Below, in pieces: positions 7,457-15,529 of a stretch of DNA of 60,720 nucleotides. Both the position numbers and the translations under genes were made by a program. The notes below the pieces were generated by a model, which saw only the letters and a program-made list of their open reading frames with translations, was not told where the DNA came from and made no database searches. The DNA comes from Bog-159 sp035541265. GTDB taxonomy: Bacteria; Acidobacteriota; Terriglobia; Bryobacterales; Bryobacteraceae. The DNA lies in contig DATKNQ010000012.1 of the NCBI GenBank assembly GCA_035541265.1, positions 1 to 60,720 on the forward strand, read 5' to 3'. Position 1 is the first letter of the stretch, and every line of letters begins with the position of its first letter.

Positions 7457-8502
7457 CGGTACACCACCCGTGGGCCGCGGCGCTTCTGCGCCACCACCTG
7501 GCCGGCCACGAAACAGGGCTCGCCGATCTTGCGCAGGATCTCCTGCGCACGACGCACGCGAATGCCGCCCGCCGCACCCGGCACCGCCAGGATCATGCCA
7601 ACGCCCAGATTGAACGTGCGCCGGTAATCATCCTCCGGCAAATCGCCAAGCTGCCGCAGCAGTTCGAAGATCGGCGGAATCTCCCATGCGCCGGTGTCGA
7701 TTTCCGCGGCCAGGCCCGCGGGCAACATCCGTGGCGTGTTATCGGTCAGCCCGCCGCCGGTGATGTGCGCCGCGCCGCGCAGCAAGCCTGCATCCACCAG
7801 CGCGCGAACGGGCTTCAAATAGCTGCGATGCACCGCAAGCAGCGCATCGGCCACCGGGCCGCACAGTTCCGGAAGCACCGTATCGGGGGAATATCCGGCG
7901 ACTTCGAACAGCAGCTTACGCGCCAGCGAATAGCCGTTGGTGTGCAGCCCCGTGGAGGGCAGCCCCAGCAGCGTATCGCCCGCGCGGATGCGCTGCCCCG
8001 TCAATACGCCGTTGCGCTCGGCCGCGCCCACGATGAAGCCCGCCAGGTCGTACTCACCCGGCACGTAGAGGCCGGGCATCTCGGCGGTCTCGCCGCCAAT
8101 CAACGCGCAGCCGTTCTGCTTGCAGGCGCGCGCGAGCCCTGCGACCACCTGCGCGGCGACGCCCGCTTCCAGTTTCCCGGTCGCGAAATAGTCCATGAAG
8201 AAAAGCGGACGCGCGCCTTGCACCGCGATGTCGTTGACGCAATGGTTGACCAGGTCCTCCCCGATAGTGCCGTGACGGCCAGTCATGAACGCCACTTTGA
8301 TTTTCGTGCCCACGCCATCGGCCGAGCTGATCAGCACGGGCTTCTTCCACCCGGCCAGCGAGTAGCACGCGCCGAAGGTGCCGATGTCGGTCAGCACGCC
8401 GCGTGTGAACGTCGCGCGTGCCGACTCGCGGATGGAAGTAACGGCGCGATCTGCTTCATCGATGTTGACACCGGCGTCCTGGTAGCGCATGGAAGCCATC
8501 AT
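7453..8502 (-). CDS. purM: Phosphoribosylformylglycinamidine cyclo-ligase PurM
   Basis: PurM closes the imidazole ring to make AIR, using ATP. The 349-residue protein has the usual length and marks: YQDAGVNIDEAD at the N-terminus, SSADGVGTKIKVA, HCVNDIAVQGA, the GGETAEMPG nucleotide/phosphate site, and ITGGGLTDNTPRMLP. The first of three clustered ATGs (8502) overlaps the rsmA stop as ATGA; starts at 8499 and 8490 are possible. An apparent N-terminal extension of the frame into rsmA is not real. Confidence 0.95.
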   Translation of the reverse strand: MMASMRYQDAGVNIDEADRAVTSIRESARATFTRGVLTDIGTFGACYSLAGWKKPVLISSADGVGTKIKVAFMTGRHGTIGEDLVNHCVNDIAVQGARPLFFMDYFATGKLEAGVAAQVVAGLARACKQNGCALIGGETAEMPGLYVPGEYDLAGFIVGAAERNGVLTGQRIRAGDTLLGLPSTGLHTNGYSLARKLLFEVAGYSPDTVLPELCGPVADALLAVHRSYLKPVRALVDAGLLRGAAHITGGGLTDNTPRMLPAGLAAEIDTGAWEIPPIFELLRQLGDLPEDDYRRTFNLGVGMILAVPGAAGGIRVRRAQEILRKIGEPCFVAGQVVAQKRRGPRVVYR

Positions 8503-9254
8503 CGTAACGCGAGTCGCCGGTACATGGCGGCAAACTCCGCGATGCCGATCTGCTCGGCGCGCTGTCCGGCCTCCGGCCATCCATCGATCGAAGCGCCATA
8601 CCGCGCCGCCAGGTTGTTGCGCAGCGTCTTGCGCTTTTGCCGGAAGCACAGTGCGACGAAGCTGAGGAAATCCGCGCGATGGGCAATCCCCAGCTCCGCG
8701 CGATCGCGCGGCGTAAAGCGCACGACCGCCGAATCCACTTTAGGCGGCGGCTGGAAAGCGGCCGGCTTCACCTCAAACAGAAACTCGACGCCGGCGGAGA
8801 ATTGGATCGCCACGCTGAGGTAGCCATAGTCGCGGCTGCCGGGCGATGCCGTGACGCGCGCGGCCACTTCCTTCTGCATCAGGAACACGCCGCGCCGCAT
8901 CGTGCTGCCGAGCGCCACAGCGCGCTCCATAATGGCCGTCGCCGCGTAATAAGGCAGGTTGCCGGCGATCACCGCGGGTCCCCATTGCGCCAAGTCGATG
9001 TGCAGGGCATCCGCCTCCACAACCGCGAGCCGGGGGTCCGCCGCCTGCAATGGCGCGAGACTGTGCACCAGCAGCGAGTCGATTTCGAGAGCAATCACGC
9101 GATCGGCGCGCGCCAGCAGCCGGGTGGTGAGCGCACCCTTGCCTGGACCGATTTCCACCACCAGCGCCTCGTGCTCGGGACATGCCGCGCGCGCGATGCG
9201 TTCCAGGATCGAACCGCGAATCAGGAAGTGTTGGCCGAGTCGCTGGCGGGCCAC
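8499..9254 (-). CDS. rsmA: 16S rRNA adenine dimethyltransferase RsmA (KsgA)
   Basis: RsmA dimethylates two adjacent adenines in the 3' hairpin of 16S rRNA, a late 30S assembly checkpoint. The 251-residue protein begins MARQRLGQHFL (GQHF signature, 7-10). The SAM site VEIGPGKG ends at residue 40, and the target-adenine motif NLPYY is at 99-103. QPPPKVDSAVVRF and FRQKRKTLRNNL are the C-terminal domain's conserved stretches. It heads the rsmA-purM-purN coupled set and ends in an ATGA overlap with purM. Confidence 0.95.
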   Translation of the reverse strand: MARQRLGQHFLIRGSILERIARAACPEHEALVVEIGPGKGALTTRLLARADRVIALEIDSLLVHSLAPLQAADPRLAVVEADALHIDLAQWGPAVIAGNLPYYAATAIMERAVALGSTMRRGVFLMQKEVAARVTASPGSRDYGYLSVAIQFSAGVEFLFEVKPAAFQPPPKVDSAVVRFTPRDRAELGIAHRADFLSFVALCFRQKRKTLRNNLAARYGASIDGWPEAGQRAEQIGIAEFAAMYRRLALR

Positions 9255-9256
9255 CG

Positions 9257-9937
9257 TCAGCCGCGAACTACGTAGTGAATGCGGCGGAACGATACCAGGA
9301 CTGTGCCGCTGGTGGGCCGTCCGAACCAGGTTGCCGGCGTGCAGCGGCTGAAGAAGATCAGCCGGTTCAGATCAGCCTGCATCTCCGGGCTGACCTTGCC
9401 GCGCTCGATGGAATAGTCCATCGCCTGCCCCTTGGCGTCGACGTACAATTCCACCACGGCTTCATCGTTGCTCAAGTCGAACGGCGTAGCTTCGACTAAC
9501 GTCGCCGCCGTGTAGAGCCGGATCGGCACATCCTTCCCTCCCACCGGATGGAAACCGAGAGTGGGTACGAGCACGCTGAACAGCAGCAGGGCGGAAAGCA
9601 ACCCGCCAGTCAGTGGCAAAGCCAAAGGCCGCATCAGATTGTCCACTGCCAGCTTGATGTTGTCCGCCCAGGTATGTAAGGCGAGCGGCAGAGTCCGCAT
9701 CGAGTCCCAGCGGGCTCTTTCGCGCGAAACCAGGATCTGCAACTGCGTTTGCAAACGATTCGGAACCGCCACGGCAGGCAATTGCAGCAAGCCTTGGCGC
9801 AACTGGGTGAGCTTATCGAGATGCGTGGCACACTCCCGGCATCGAGAAAGATGCTCGGCTACGCGAGTTCTTTCCTCCCGGCCCATGCGTTGGTCGAGGA
9901 ACCCTGACAGAGAATTTCGAACCGTTTGGCAGCTCAT
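9257..9937 (-). CDS. Membrane anti-sigma factor with ZAS zinc finger
   Basis: The 226-residue protein has the zinc-binding anti-sigma (ZAS) signature in its first 40 residues: Cys3, then His29-x3-Cys33-x2-Cys36. One membrane helix lies at about 107-128. The periplasmic part (about 130-226) ends with a beta-rich stretch resembling a TonB-type C-terminal fold (VVELYVDAKGQ, then GTVLVSFRRIHYVV). It should hold the adjacent ECF sigma factor inactive until an envelope signal is received. The ATG overlaps the sigma gene stop (ATGA), the usual arrangement for sigma/anti-sigma pairs. Confidence 0.88.
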   Translation of the reverse strand: MSCQTVRNSLSGFLDQRMGREERTRVAEHLSRCRECATHLDKLTQLRQGLLQLPAVAVPNRLQTQLQILVSRERARWDSMRTLPLALHTWADNIKLAVDNLMRPLALPLTGGLLSALLLFSVLVPTLGFHPVGGKDVPIRLYTAATLVEATPFDLSNDEAVVELYVDAKGQAMDYSIERGKVSPEMQADLNRLIFFSRCTPATWFGRPTSGTVLVSFRRIHYVVRG

Positions 9938-10608
9938 AACGCTCGCTCGGCCGTTTTCGGCATGAAACGCATTGCGGGCTGCGATTGCAGCCTCTTTTCT
10001 AGTTCCTGGCGCAGAGCCTCCCGCCCCCGCAAAATCCGGGACTTCACAGTCCCCAAAGAAACCTGCAAAACATCCGCGATCTCCTCATAGCTAAGGTCCG
10101 TGATATCGCGTAAGACGACGGCCGCCCGGAACGTGGGATTGATACGCGCCAGCGCCTCTTCGACCATCTCCTGTTTCTCCTGATCGAAGACGTAATCGAA
10201 AGGCGACTGTGCGGTGTCCGCCAGAACGTCGGTCCGGGCCCTGTTATCCTCCTGCTCCTCTTCGATGCCCACCTCCCGGCGGCGATGCCGGAAAAACCAG
10301 CGCCGCTGGTTGTGCGCTTCGTTGATCGTGATGCGGAAAATCCAGGTCTTCAGGCTGCTTTGGCCGCGAAACTGACCGATGTTCCGGAACACCTTCAGAA
10401 ATACTTCCTGCACCGCATCCGAAGCATCCGACGGATCGTTCAACAGACGTAAAGCCAGATTATAGACGGGCTGCTGAAACCGCGCCAGCAGCGTTTCATA
10501 GGCGCATTCCGCGCCGTCGCGCAACGCGCGCACAAGCACCCGATCTTCGGAATCCGCCAGGGCTTCCGCCGTCTTAGACGAACTGAGGTCTAGAATCGAG
10601 GTGGCCAT
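9934..10608 (-). CDS. RpoE-like ECF RNA polymerase sigma factor
   Basis: A 224-residue group 4 sigma factor. Region 2 covers about residues 35-95, with the core-binding and -10 contacts (NLALRLLNDPSDASDAVQEV, then FRGQSSLKTWIFRI). Region 4 is at about 145-200, with DLSYEEIADVLQVSLGTVKS as the -35-binding helix-turn-helix. The linker is long and acidic (EEEQEDNRARTD). It is coupled to the downstream ZAS anti-sigma factor. A promoter with GGAACTTTT and TCTATAA elements lies directly upstream, typical of RpoE-type autoregulation. Confidence 0.94.
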   Translation of the reverse strand: MATSILDLSSSKTAEALADSEDRVLVRALRDGAECAYETLLARFQQPVYNLALRLLNDPSDASDAVQEVFLKVFRNIGQFRGQSSLKTWIFRITINEAHNQRRWFFRHRRREVGIEEEQEDNRARTDVLADTAQSPFDYVFDQEKQEMVEEALARINPTFRAAVVLRDITDLSYEEIADVLQVSLGTVKSRILRGREALRQELEKRLQSQPAMRFMPKTAERAL

Positions 10609-10629
10609 GGGAATCTATCCCTGCCTTAA

Positions 10630-10659
10630 TTATAGACACCAGCAGGGATGAAAAGTTCC
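10630..10659 (-). promoter_or_regulatory. ECF (RpoE-type) promoter of the sigma/anti-sigma operon
   Basis: On the minus strand GGAACTTTT (10659 to 10651) is followed after 14 bases by TCTATAA (10636 to 10630), 22 bases before the sigma factor ATG. GGAACTT with about 16 bases to TCTA-like -10 elements is the well-known RpoE/ECF consensus, so the sigma factor probably transcribes its own operon. The -35 element begins one base after the stop codon of the upstream gene. Confidence 0.7.
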
Positions 10660-10660
10660 C

Positions 10661-11095
10661 CTAGACTTCCGACGTGCCCAAAGGCCGCTCGCTCATCTTG
10701 TAGGCGATGCAGGCGATGACCGCCGCCATCTCCTCGAGCGCGCGGCGAGCCTGGTTCGATGATGCACTTCTGGTCAGGTGATACCAGGCAGCCATCATCT
10801 TATAGTCGAGTATCAAGAGGTAATGCTCGAGCGGAGCCAAGCCCCAGCCGGCCGCATGGTCCAGCAGGTACCGAAGCATTCGGTAGTCTTTTTCCAGCGC
10901 GCGATGCACGCGGTCGAGCGGCAGGTTGCCCTCGGCCGTGCGTAGGACCTCCCGCATTTCGGACAGGCTCAATTGGCTGATTACAGCACCCTGCTTCTCC
11001 TCGCGGTCTTCACTCAAGAGCAGAATGACCGTGTAGCGGAACCAGTAAACAAAGAGTGCCAGCGAGAACAAGATGATGAGTACCGTCTCAACCAT
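10661..11095 (-). CDS. Hypothetical protein with N-terminal membrane helix
   Basis: A 144-residue protein. The first 27 residues (METVLIILFSLALFVYWFRY-like) form one membrane anchor. The rest is a soluble helical domain with LSLSEMREVLRTAEGNLPLD and a hydrophobic second half (YLLILDYKMMAAWYHLT). Neither candidate start (ATG 11095 or in-frame GTG 11110) has a clear ribosome site; ATG gives the neater anchor. The gene ends directly against the sigma factor promoter and faces the same way, so read-through into the sigma operon is possible. Function unknown. Confidence 0.6.
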   Translation of the reverse strand: MVETVLIILFSLALFVYWFRYTVILLLSEDREEKQGAVISQLSLSEMREVLRTAEGNLPLDRVHRALEKDYRMLRYLLDHAAGWGLAPLEHYLLILDYKMMAAWYHLTRSASSNQARRALEEMAAVIACIAYKMSERPLGTSEV

Positions 11096-11253
11096 TAGAT
11101 TGCCACGCACCAGGTAATAGTAAACAGCCGATCAATCATATCATTCACGGGAGGCCTATGCAATAACTTTATGATAAGATTTCTAGTACTACTGTTACTA
11201 AATTTGGAATGCGATGCGAGCGGCGCATTTAGATGTTTGTAATTGATTGAAAT

Positions 11254-12138
11254 TTAAAGGTGTAGTCCCTTGAGGTAATCCCGGAACGGCCCCCCCAAAT
11301 CATGCCGGCGGAGCGCGAATTCCACGGTTGCCTTAAGAAATCCGAGCTTATCGCCGGCGTCGTAGCGGGTACCTTCGAACCGGTACGCATAGAGCGGCCG
11401 CGCCCGGAGAAGGTGCCGCAGCGCGTCCGTCAGCTGAATCTCCGCCCCGGTGCCCGGCTCGATAGCCAGCAGCGATTGAAAAATCTCGGGGATCAGCACG
11501 TAGCGGCCGATGATCGCCAGATTTGAGGGCGCTTCCGAGGGTTTCGGCTTTTCCACCAGGTCGCGGATGCGGTAGACCCGGTCGCGCGTACCGTTGTGCG
11601 AAATCGGCTCGGCGTCGATGGCGCCGTACGCCGAGATGTTTTCCGGCGGCACTTCCATCACCGCCACTACGGGCGAGCAAAAGAACTCGTAGACATCCAT
11701 CAATTGCCGCAGGCAGGGCGTTTCCGAGTCGATGACGTCGTCCGCCAGCACCACCGCGAAAGGCTCGTCGCCCACCAGCTCCATGGCGCGCAGCACAGCG
11801 TGCCCGAGCCCCAGCGCCTCTTTCTGCCGAACGTACGCCACGTTGATCATGTCCGAGACGTTGCGCACGATCGAGAGCAGCTCCTTCTTGCCGCGTGTCT
11901 CGAGCATGTTCTCGAGCTCGAAGCTTACGTCAAAATGATCTTCGATGGCCGTCTTGCCGCGCCCGGTGACGATGATGATGTTCTGAATCCCCGAGTGCAT
12001 CGCCTCTTCGACGCCGTATTGAATGATCGGCTTGTCGACCAGCGGCAACATCTCCTTGGGCTGCGCTTTCGTGGCGGGCAGGAAGCGGGTGCCCAGGCCC
12101 GCGGCGGGGAATACGGCTTTACGAATCTTGGAGGCCAT
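11254..12138 (-). CDS. galU: UTP--glucose-1-phosphate uridylyltransferase GalU
   Basis: GalU makes UDP-glucose from UTP and glucose-1-phosphate, feeding cell-envelope polysaccharides. The 294-residue protein starts with the nucleotidyltransferase signature AAGLGTRFLPATKAQPKEM (about 12-30). VADDVIDSE-type metal-binding residues appear as VLADDVI, and VEKPKPSEAPSNLAIIGRY and TGAEIQLTDAL are family-typical. ATG 12138 begins the standard N-terminus; the frame stays open upstream to 12207 without support. It is divergent from miaB. The 143 bases downstream (11111-11253) are AT-rich with no terminator hairpin I can defend. Confidence 0.94.
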   Translation of the reverse strand: MASKIRKAVFPAAGLGTRFLPATKAQPKEMLPLVDKPIIQYGVEEAMHSGIQNIIIVTGRGKTAIEDHFDVSFELENMLETRGKKELLSIVRNVSDMINVAYVRQKEALGLGHAVLRAMELVGDEPFAVVLADDVIDSETPCLRQLMDVYEFFCSPVVAVMEVPPENISAYGAIDAEPISHNGTRDRVYRIRDLVEKPKPSEAPSNLAIIGRYVLIPEIFQSLLAIEPGTGAEIQLTDALRHLLRARPLYAYRFEGTRYDAGDKLGFLKATVEFALRRHDLGGPFRDYLKGLHL

Positions 12139-12229
12139 CACATACAGTTTGCGTGCAGCCGCGCGGAATCGCAACTCCCTAAAGGCTATTAGGGCATCCC
12201 TCCGCACCGAAGCGCTAGAATAATCGGTA

Positions 12230-13558
12230 GTGACTGGGAAAGCTTTCTACATTGAAACCTTCGGCTGCCAGATGAATGCCCACGACTCCGAAAAGGTCGC
12301 CGGCACGCTGCTAGCCCGGGGTTACAGCCAGGTGGACACGCCCGAAGCGGCCGACCTGGTGCTCTACAACACCTGCAGCATTCGCGATAAGGCCGAACAG
12401 AAGGTCTTCACCCGCCTGCAGAATTTCAAACGCGAGGCCGGTAAAGGCAAAGTCTTCGCCGTGCTGGGCTGCGTCGCGCAGCAGGAGGGCGAAAAGATAT
12501 TCGACCGCGCGCCGCATGTCAGCCTGGTGGCCGGCTCCGCCAGTTACACGAAGCTCCCCGAAATGCTGGTGCAGATCGAAGCGGGCGCGCGCCGCGTCAC
12601 CGGGTTGAGCCTCGATACCGAAGAGACCTTCGACACGCCGTTCACCCGCCGCGACAATCCGCATCGCGCGTATATCACGATCATCGAAGGCTGCGACAAA
12701 TCCTGCGCTTATTGCGTGGTGCCCTTCACGCGCGGTCCGGAGCGCAGCCGTACCAGCGAGAGCGTGATGGCGGAAGCCCGCCGCCTGGCCGACTCCGGTT
12801 ACACCGAAATCCAGTTGCTCGGCCAGAACGTGAACAGCTACCGCGATCCCTCGCCCACCGGCTGGGACTTCGCCACGCTCCTGGCACGTACGGCTGAAAT
12901 CCCCGGCATCCGCCGCGTGCGCTACACGACGTCTCATCCGCGCGATTTCACCAAGGCCATCGTGGACGCCATGGACTCAAACCCGGTGCTCTGCAATCAC
13001 GTGCACCTGCCCGTGCAGTCCGGTTCGGACCGCGTGCTGGCTTCCATGCAGCGGCTGTACACGCGCGACGAGTATATGCAGCGCATCGCGTGGATCCGCG
13101 GTGCGCGCCGCCACATGGCGCTCACTACGGACATCATCGTGGGCTTTCCCGGCGAGACAGAAGCGGAGTTCGAAGAGACCCTGCAGTTGCTCGATGAAGT
13201 GCAGTACGATTCCCTGTTCAGCTTCAAATACTCGCCGCGGCCCAATACCGCCGCGCTCGGCATGGAAGACCGTATCCCCGAAGAGGAGAAGACCCGCCGC
13301 CTGCTGATCCTCAACGAAAAGCAGCGCGCCATTCAGATCCGCCGCAACTCGGAACAAGTCGGGAGCCTCGAGGAAGTGCTGGTGGAAGGACGCCATGAAT
13401 CGCTGGGCCAGTGGGTCGGGCGTACGTCGCAGAATCGCACGCTCAATTTCACGCATTCCGCAAACGGTGGCAACCTGGTGGGCCAGTACATGCACGTGCG
13501 CGTGACGCGCGCCGGCCCGAATTCGCTGGCCGGTGAAGGCGTCACGAATGTGCTCTAA
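12230..13558 (+). CDS. miaB: tRNA-2-methylthio-N6-dimethylallyladenosine synthase MiaB
   Basis: MiaB is a radical-SAM methylthiotransferase that modifies A37 of tRNAs reading UNN codons. The 442-residue protein has the N-terminal UPF0004 domain with cluster ligands Cys13, Cys49 and Cys81. The radical-SAM triad Cys155/Cys159/Cys162 is in GCDKSCAYC. LGQNVNSYRD and HLPVQSGSD are typical, and a C-terminal TRAM domain occupies about 375-440. The start is GTG at 12230. The bifunctional-nuclease gene follows after 19 bases, probably in the same transcript. Confidence 0.96.
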   Translation: MTGKAFYIETFGCQMNAHDSEKVAGTLLARGYSQVDTPEAADLVLYNTCSIRDKAEQKVFTRLQNFKREAGKGKVFAVLGCVAQQEGEKIFDRAPHVSLVAGSASYTKLPEMLVQIEAGARRVTGLSLDTEETFDTPFTRRDNPHRAYITIIEGCDKSCAYCVVPFTRGPERSRTSESVMAEARRLADSGYTEIQLLGQNVNSYRDPSPTGWDFATLLARTAEIPGIRRVRYTTSHPRDFTKAIVDAMDSNPVLCNHVHLPVQSGSDRVLASMQRLYTRDEYMQRIAWIRGARRHMALTTDIIVGFPGETEAEFEETLQLLDEVQYDSLFSFKYSPRPNTAALGMEDRIPEEEKTRRLLILNEKQRAIQIRRNSEQVGSLEEVLVEGRHESLGQWVGRTSQNRTLNFTHSANGGNLVGQYMHVRVTRAGPNSLAGEGVTNVL

Positions 13559-13577
13559 TGAAGCTGGGAGGGTCTTT

Positions 13578-14063
13578 ATGGAAGTCGAAATGAAAATTCG
13601 CGGCTTGATGATGGACCCCGTCACCAACATGCCCATCGTGATCCTGAAGGATGTGAGCGGCAACTCGGTCCTTCCCATCTGGGTGGGGATCTATGAGGCC
13701 AACGCGATCGCGCTGGAGATCGAGAAAGTCGCGACTCCGCGGCCCATGACCCACGACCTGATCAAGAGCCTCCTGCTGGGACTCAACACCGGCGTACGCA
13801 AAGTGGTCGTCAACGAGTTGAAGGAAGAAACTTTCTACGCCCTGATCTGGCTCGAACGCGATGGCGAACTGATTAGCGTGGACTCCCGCCCCAGCGATGC
13901 GTTGGCGTTGGCCCTGCGCCTGGACTGCCCCATCTTCGTCGACGACACGGTGCTGAAATCCTCGAAGCTGGCCGCCACCGTTTCCGACAAGGAAAACGAG
14001 AAAGAGCTCCGGCGCTGGCTCGAAAACCTGAACGACGAGGACCTCGGCCGCTACAAGATGTAG
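13578..14063 (+). CDS. Bifunctional nuclease (BFN, DUF151) family protein
   Basis: The 161-residue protein covers the DUF151/BFN domain. It has an N-terminal MKIRGLMMDPVTNMPIVILK, then LPIWVGIYEANAIALEIEKV, TPRPMTHDLI and SVDSRPSDALALALR. Plant homologues degrade both RNA and DNA, while bacterial members are usually of unknown role. The last 25 residues are charged (KENEKELRRWLENLNDEDLG). GGGAGGG 5-6 bases before ATG 13578 settles the start over an in-frame upstream reading. It sits between miaB and a small hypothetical gene, an order I associate with acidobacterial and deltaproteobacterial genomes. Confidence 0.92.
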   Translation: MEVEMKIRGLMMDPVTNMPIVILKDVSGNSVLPIWVGIYEANAIALEIEKVATPRPMTHDLIKSLLLGLNTGVRKVVVNELKEETFYALIWLERDGELISVDSRPSDALALALRLDCPIFVDDTVLKSSKLAATVSDKENEKELRRWLENLNDEDLGRYKM

Positions 14064-14065
14064 CC

Positions 14066-14338
14066 GTGGATCTGGAATCGGCAGGCATCCGGCTTCTCTC
14101 CGAAACGCGCGGATACGCGATGTTCGCGCGCGACAATCTGGTCGCGCTGGTCGAACGCACCTCTGAAGGCTATGGCAGCATCGGCGGAACCGGCGTGTGG
14201 ACGGAGCGCGGTTTAGCCTATCTCGTCTGGCGCGAGGAACGAGCCTACCTGGCAGGCAAGGGATTCGAAGAGCCTGCAACGGACGAACAGGTCGCGGCTA
14301 TGAGACGTTTTTCCGAAGATCTCAAGGCCGCGCTGTGA
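14066..14338 (+). CDS. Hypothetical protein (90 aa)
   Basis: GTG 14066 lies two bases after the nuclease stop, so the gene is probably third in the miaB operon. The 90-residue protein is soluble and mixed alpha/beta, with LLSETRGYAMFARDNLVALV and a glycine patch (EGYGSIGGTG) followed by a Trp-containing segment and a helical C-terminus. No motif points to a function. Confidence 0.6.
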   Translation: MDLESAGIRLLSETRGYAMFARDNLVALVERTSEGYGSIGGTGVWTERGLAYLVWREERAYLAGKGFEEPATDEQVAAMRRFSEDLKAAL

Positions 14339-14372
14339 GACTCGGTGCGTCGTGATACTGGGCGGGGTGGGT

Positions 14373-14533
14373 GGGCAGGCGCTTCGCCTGCGGCGAGCCC
14401 CCGGCCCGCCAAACTGCGGGGCTACGAGTGCCTCCAAAGGCGGTGAAGGTTCGTGGCAGCGCCTTGCTCTGCGGCACCCTCACGGCCTGCCCGGAGGCGG
14501 CCTGCGAGGCCGCTGTAGGCAGAGCGCCTGCCC
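14373..14533. repeat. Cluster of REP-like palindromes between convergent genes
   Basis: The 204 bases 14339-14542 hold no gene. GCAGGCG (14375-14381) pairs with CGCCTGC (14385-14391). GCGGCCT (14497-14503) pairs with AGGCCGC (14507-14513). A third copy at about 14516-14533 is the inverse of the first (GGGCAGGCG read on the minus strand). The first copy shares GGGCAGGC and GCCTGCGGCG with the palindrome at 1335-1358. The inverted doublet arrangement resembles REP/BIME elements, which often sit at 3' ends of convergent genes. Confidence 0.5.
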
Positions 14534-14542
14534 CACTCGCCG

Positions 14543-15457
14543 CTACGCCAGAATGCGGCGGACGATCTCGGTGTTTTCGTGCACCTCGTCCTTGAAGCGC
14601 GGGTACATGCCCACGATCACCGCGTCGGTCGGCTTGATATTTGAAAGCGCGAAGCGGAAGGCCTTCTCGACATCTTCCGTCGAGCCGCTGGCGCGTCCGG
14701 CGCCGAACAGCTTGAACGCGAGACACGGCTTCTTCGTCTGACGGATCATGCGGGACATGCGCTCGGGGTCCTTCTCCATGAAGGTCTCGCCGATGGGCGA
14801 TTCGCCGAACTCCGCGCGCGCTTCTTCCGGCGTCCGCGACACGCGATACAGGCAGCACTGGTAATAATCCACATCCCAGCCTTCGCCTTCCGCCGTATCG
14901 ATCACCGCGGGATTGTGCGTCGAGAGACCAACCATCACGCCGGTGTCGCGCACGGCCTTGAGAAAGTCCTTGATCTTGTCCTTCTCGCCGTTGCGGAAAC
15001 GCTCGTCGGTGCGATTGCCGTGGTGGCCGATGCCCATCGGTCCGAGCTTGGCTACTTCCGGCAGCAGCTTCGGATCCTTCATCAGCGCGAAGTCGGCCAG
15101 CAGCACCAGGTTCATCTTGCCGCCCTCGGCGCGATAGCGTTTGAAGTCCTCGATCGGCTGTTCGTTGTAATGCAGTTGCCAGGTGTTGATGCCGGCCCGC
15201 TCGCAGGCGTGCAGCACCTCCATCTTGCGGTCCTGCGTGTACCACTCGCGCATCAACTGGTCGAGCGTGCGGTTGAAATGCGAGTAGCCGTACAGCGGAT
15301 TCGACCCGACGATCAGGCGGGTGATCTCGTGCTTGCCGAACTTGACGGTGGGCAGCAGCGGCGCGGCCGTTTGCGCGGCGGCCTTACCGGCGGCCGGCGC
15401 GAGCACTCCCAGCGTGGCGGCCAGTTGGAGGAAACTGCGGCGGGAATTGGACTCCAT
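14543..15457 (-). CDS. Tat-exported aldo/keto-reductase-like TIM-barrel protein
   Basis: A 304-residue protein. The N-terminus has a twin-arginine signal (SRRSFLQLAATLGVLAPAAG). The mature part reads like an aldo/keto reductase-related barrel: FGKHEITRLIVGSNPLYGY at the start, GINTWQLHYNE, DTGVMVGLSTHNP, CLAFKLFGAGRASG and DAVIVGMYPRFKDEV at strand ends. The classical AKR tetrad (Asp-Tyr-Lys-His) is not clearly complete, so cofactor use is uncertain. Periplasmic oxidoreductases of this kind are frequent in Acidobacteriota and Planctomycetes. The gene stands alone between convergent and divergent neighbours. Confidence 0.8.
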   Translation of the reverse strand: MESNSRRSFLQLAATLGVLAPAAGKAAAQTAAPLLPTVKFGKHEITRLIVGSNPLYGYSHFNRTLDQLMREWYTQDRKMEVLHACERAGINTWQLHYNEQPIEDFKRYRAEGGKMNLVLLADFALMKDPKLLPEVAKLGPMGIGHHGNRTDERFRNGEKDKIKDFLKAVRDTGVMVGLSTHNPAVIDTAEGEGWDVDYYQCCLYRVSRTPEEARAEFGESPIGETFMEKDPERMSRMIRQTKKPCLAFKLFGAGRASGSTEDVEKAFRFALSNIKPTDAVIVGMYPRFKDEVHENTEIVRRILA

Positions 15458-15529
15458 TACAATATCAGCCTTTCAGGTCCTATTGTATGTGCAGGCCGGG
15501 AGGGGGTCAAGCCGCGCCATAATCAACGT

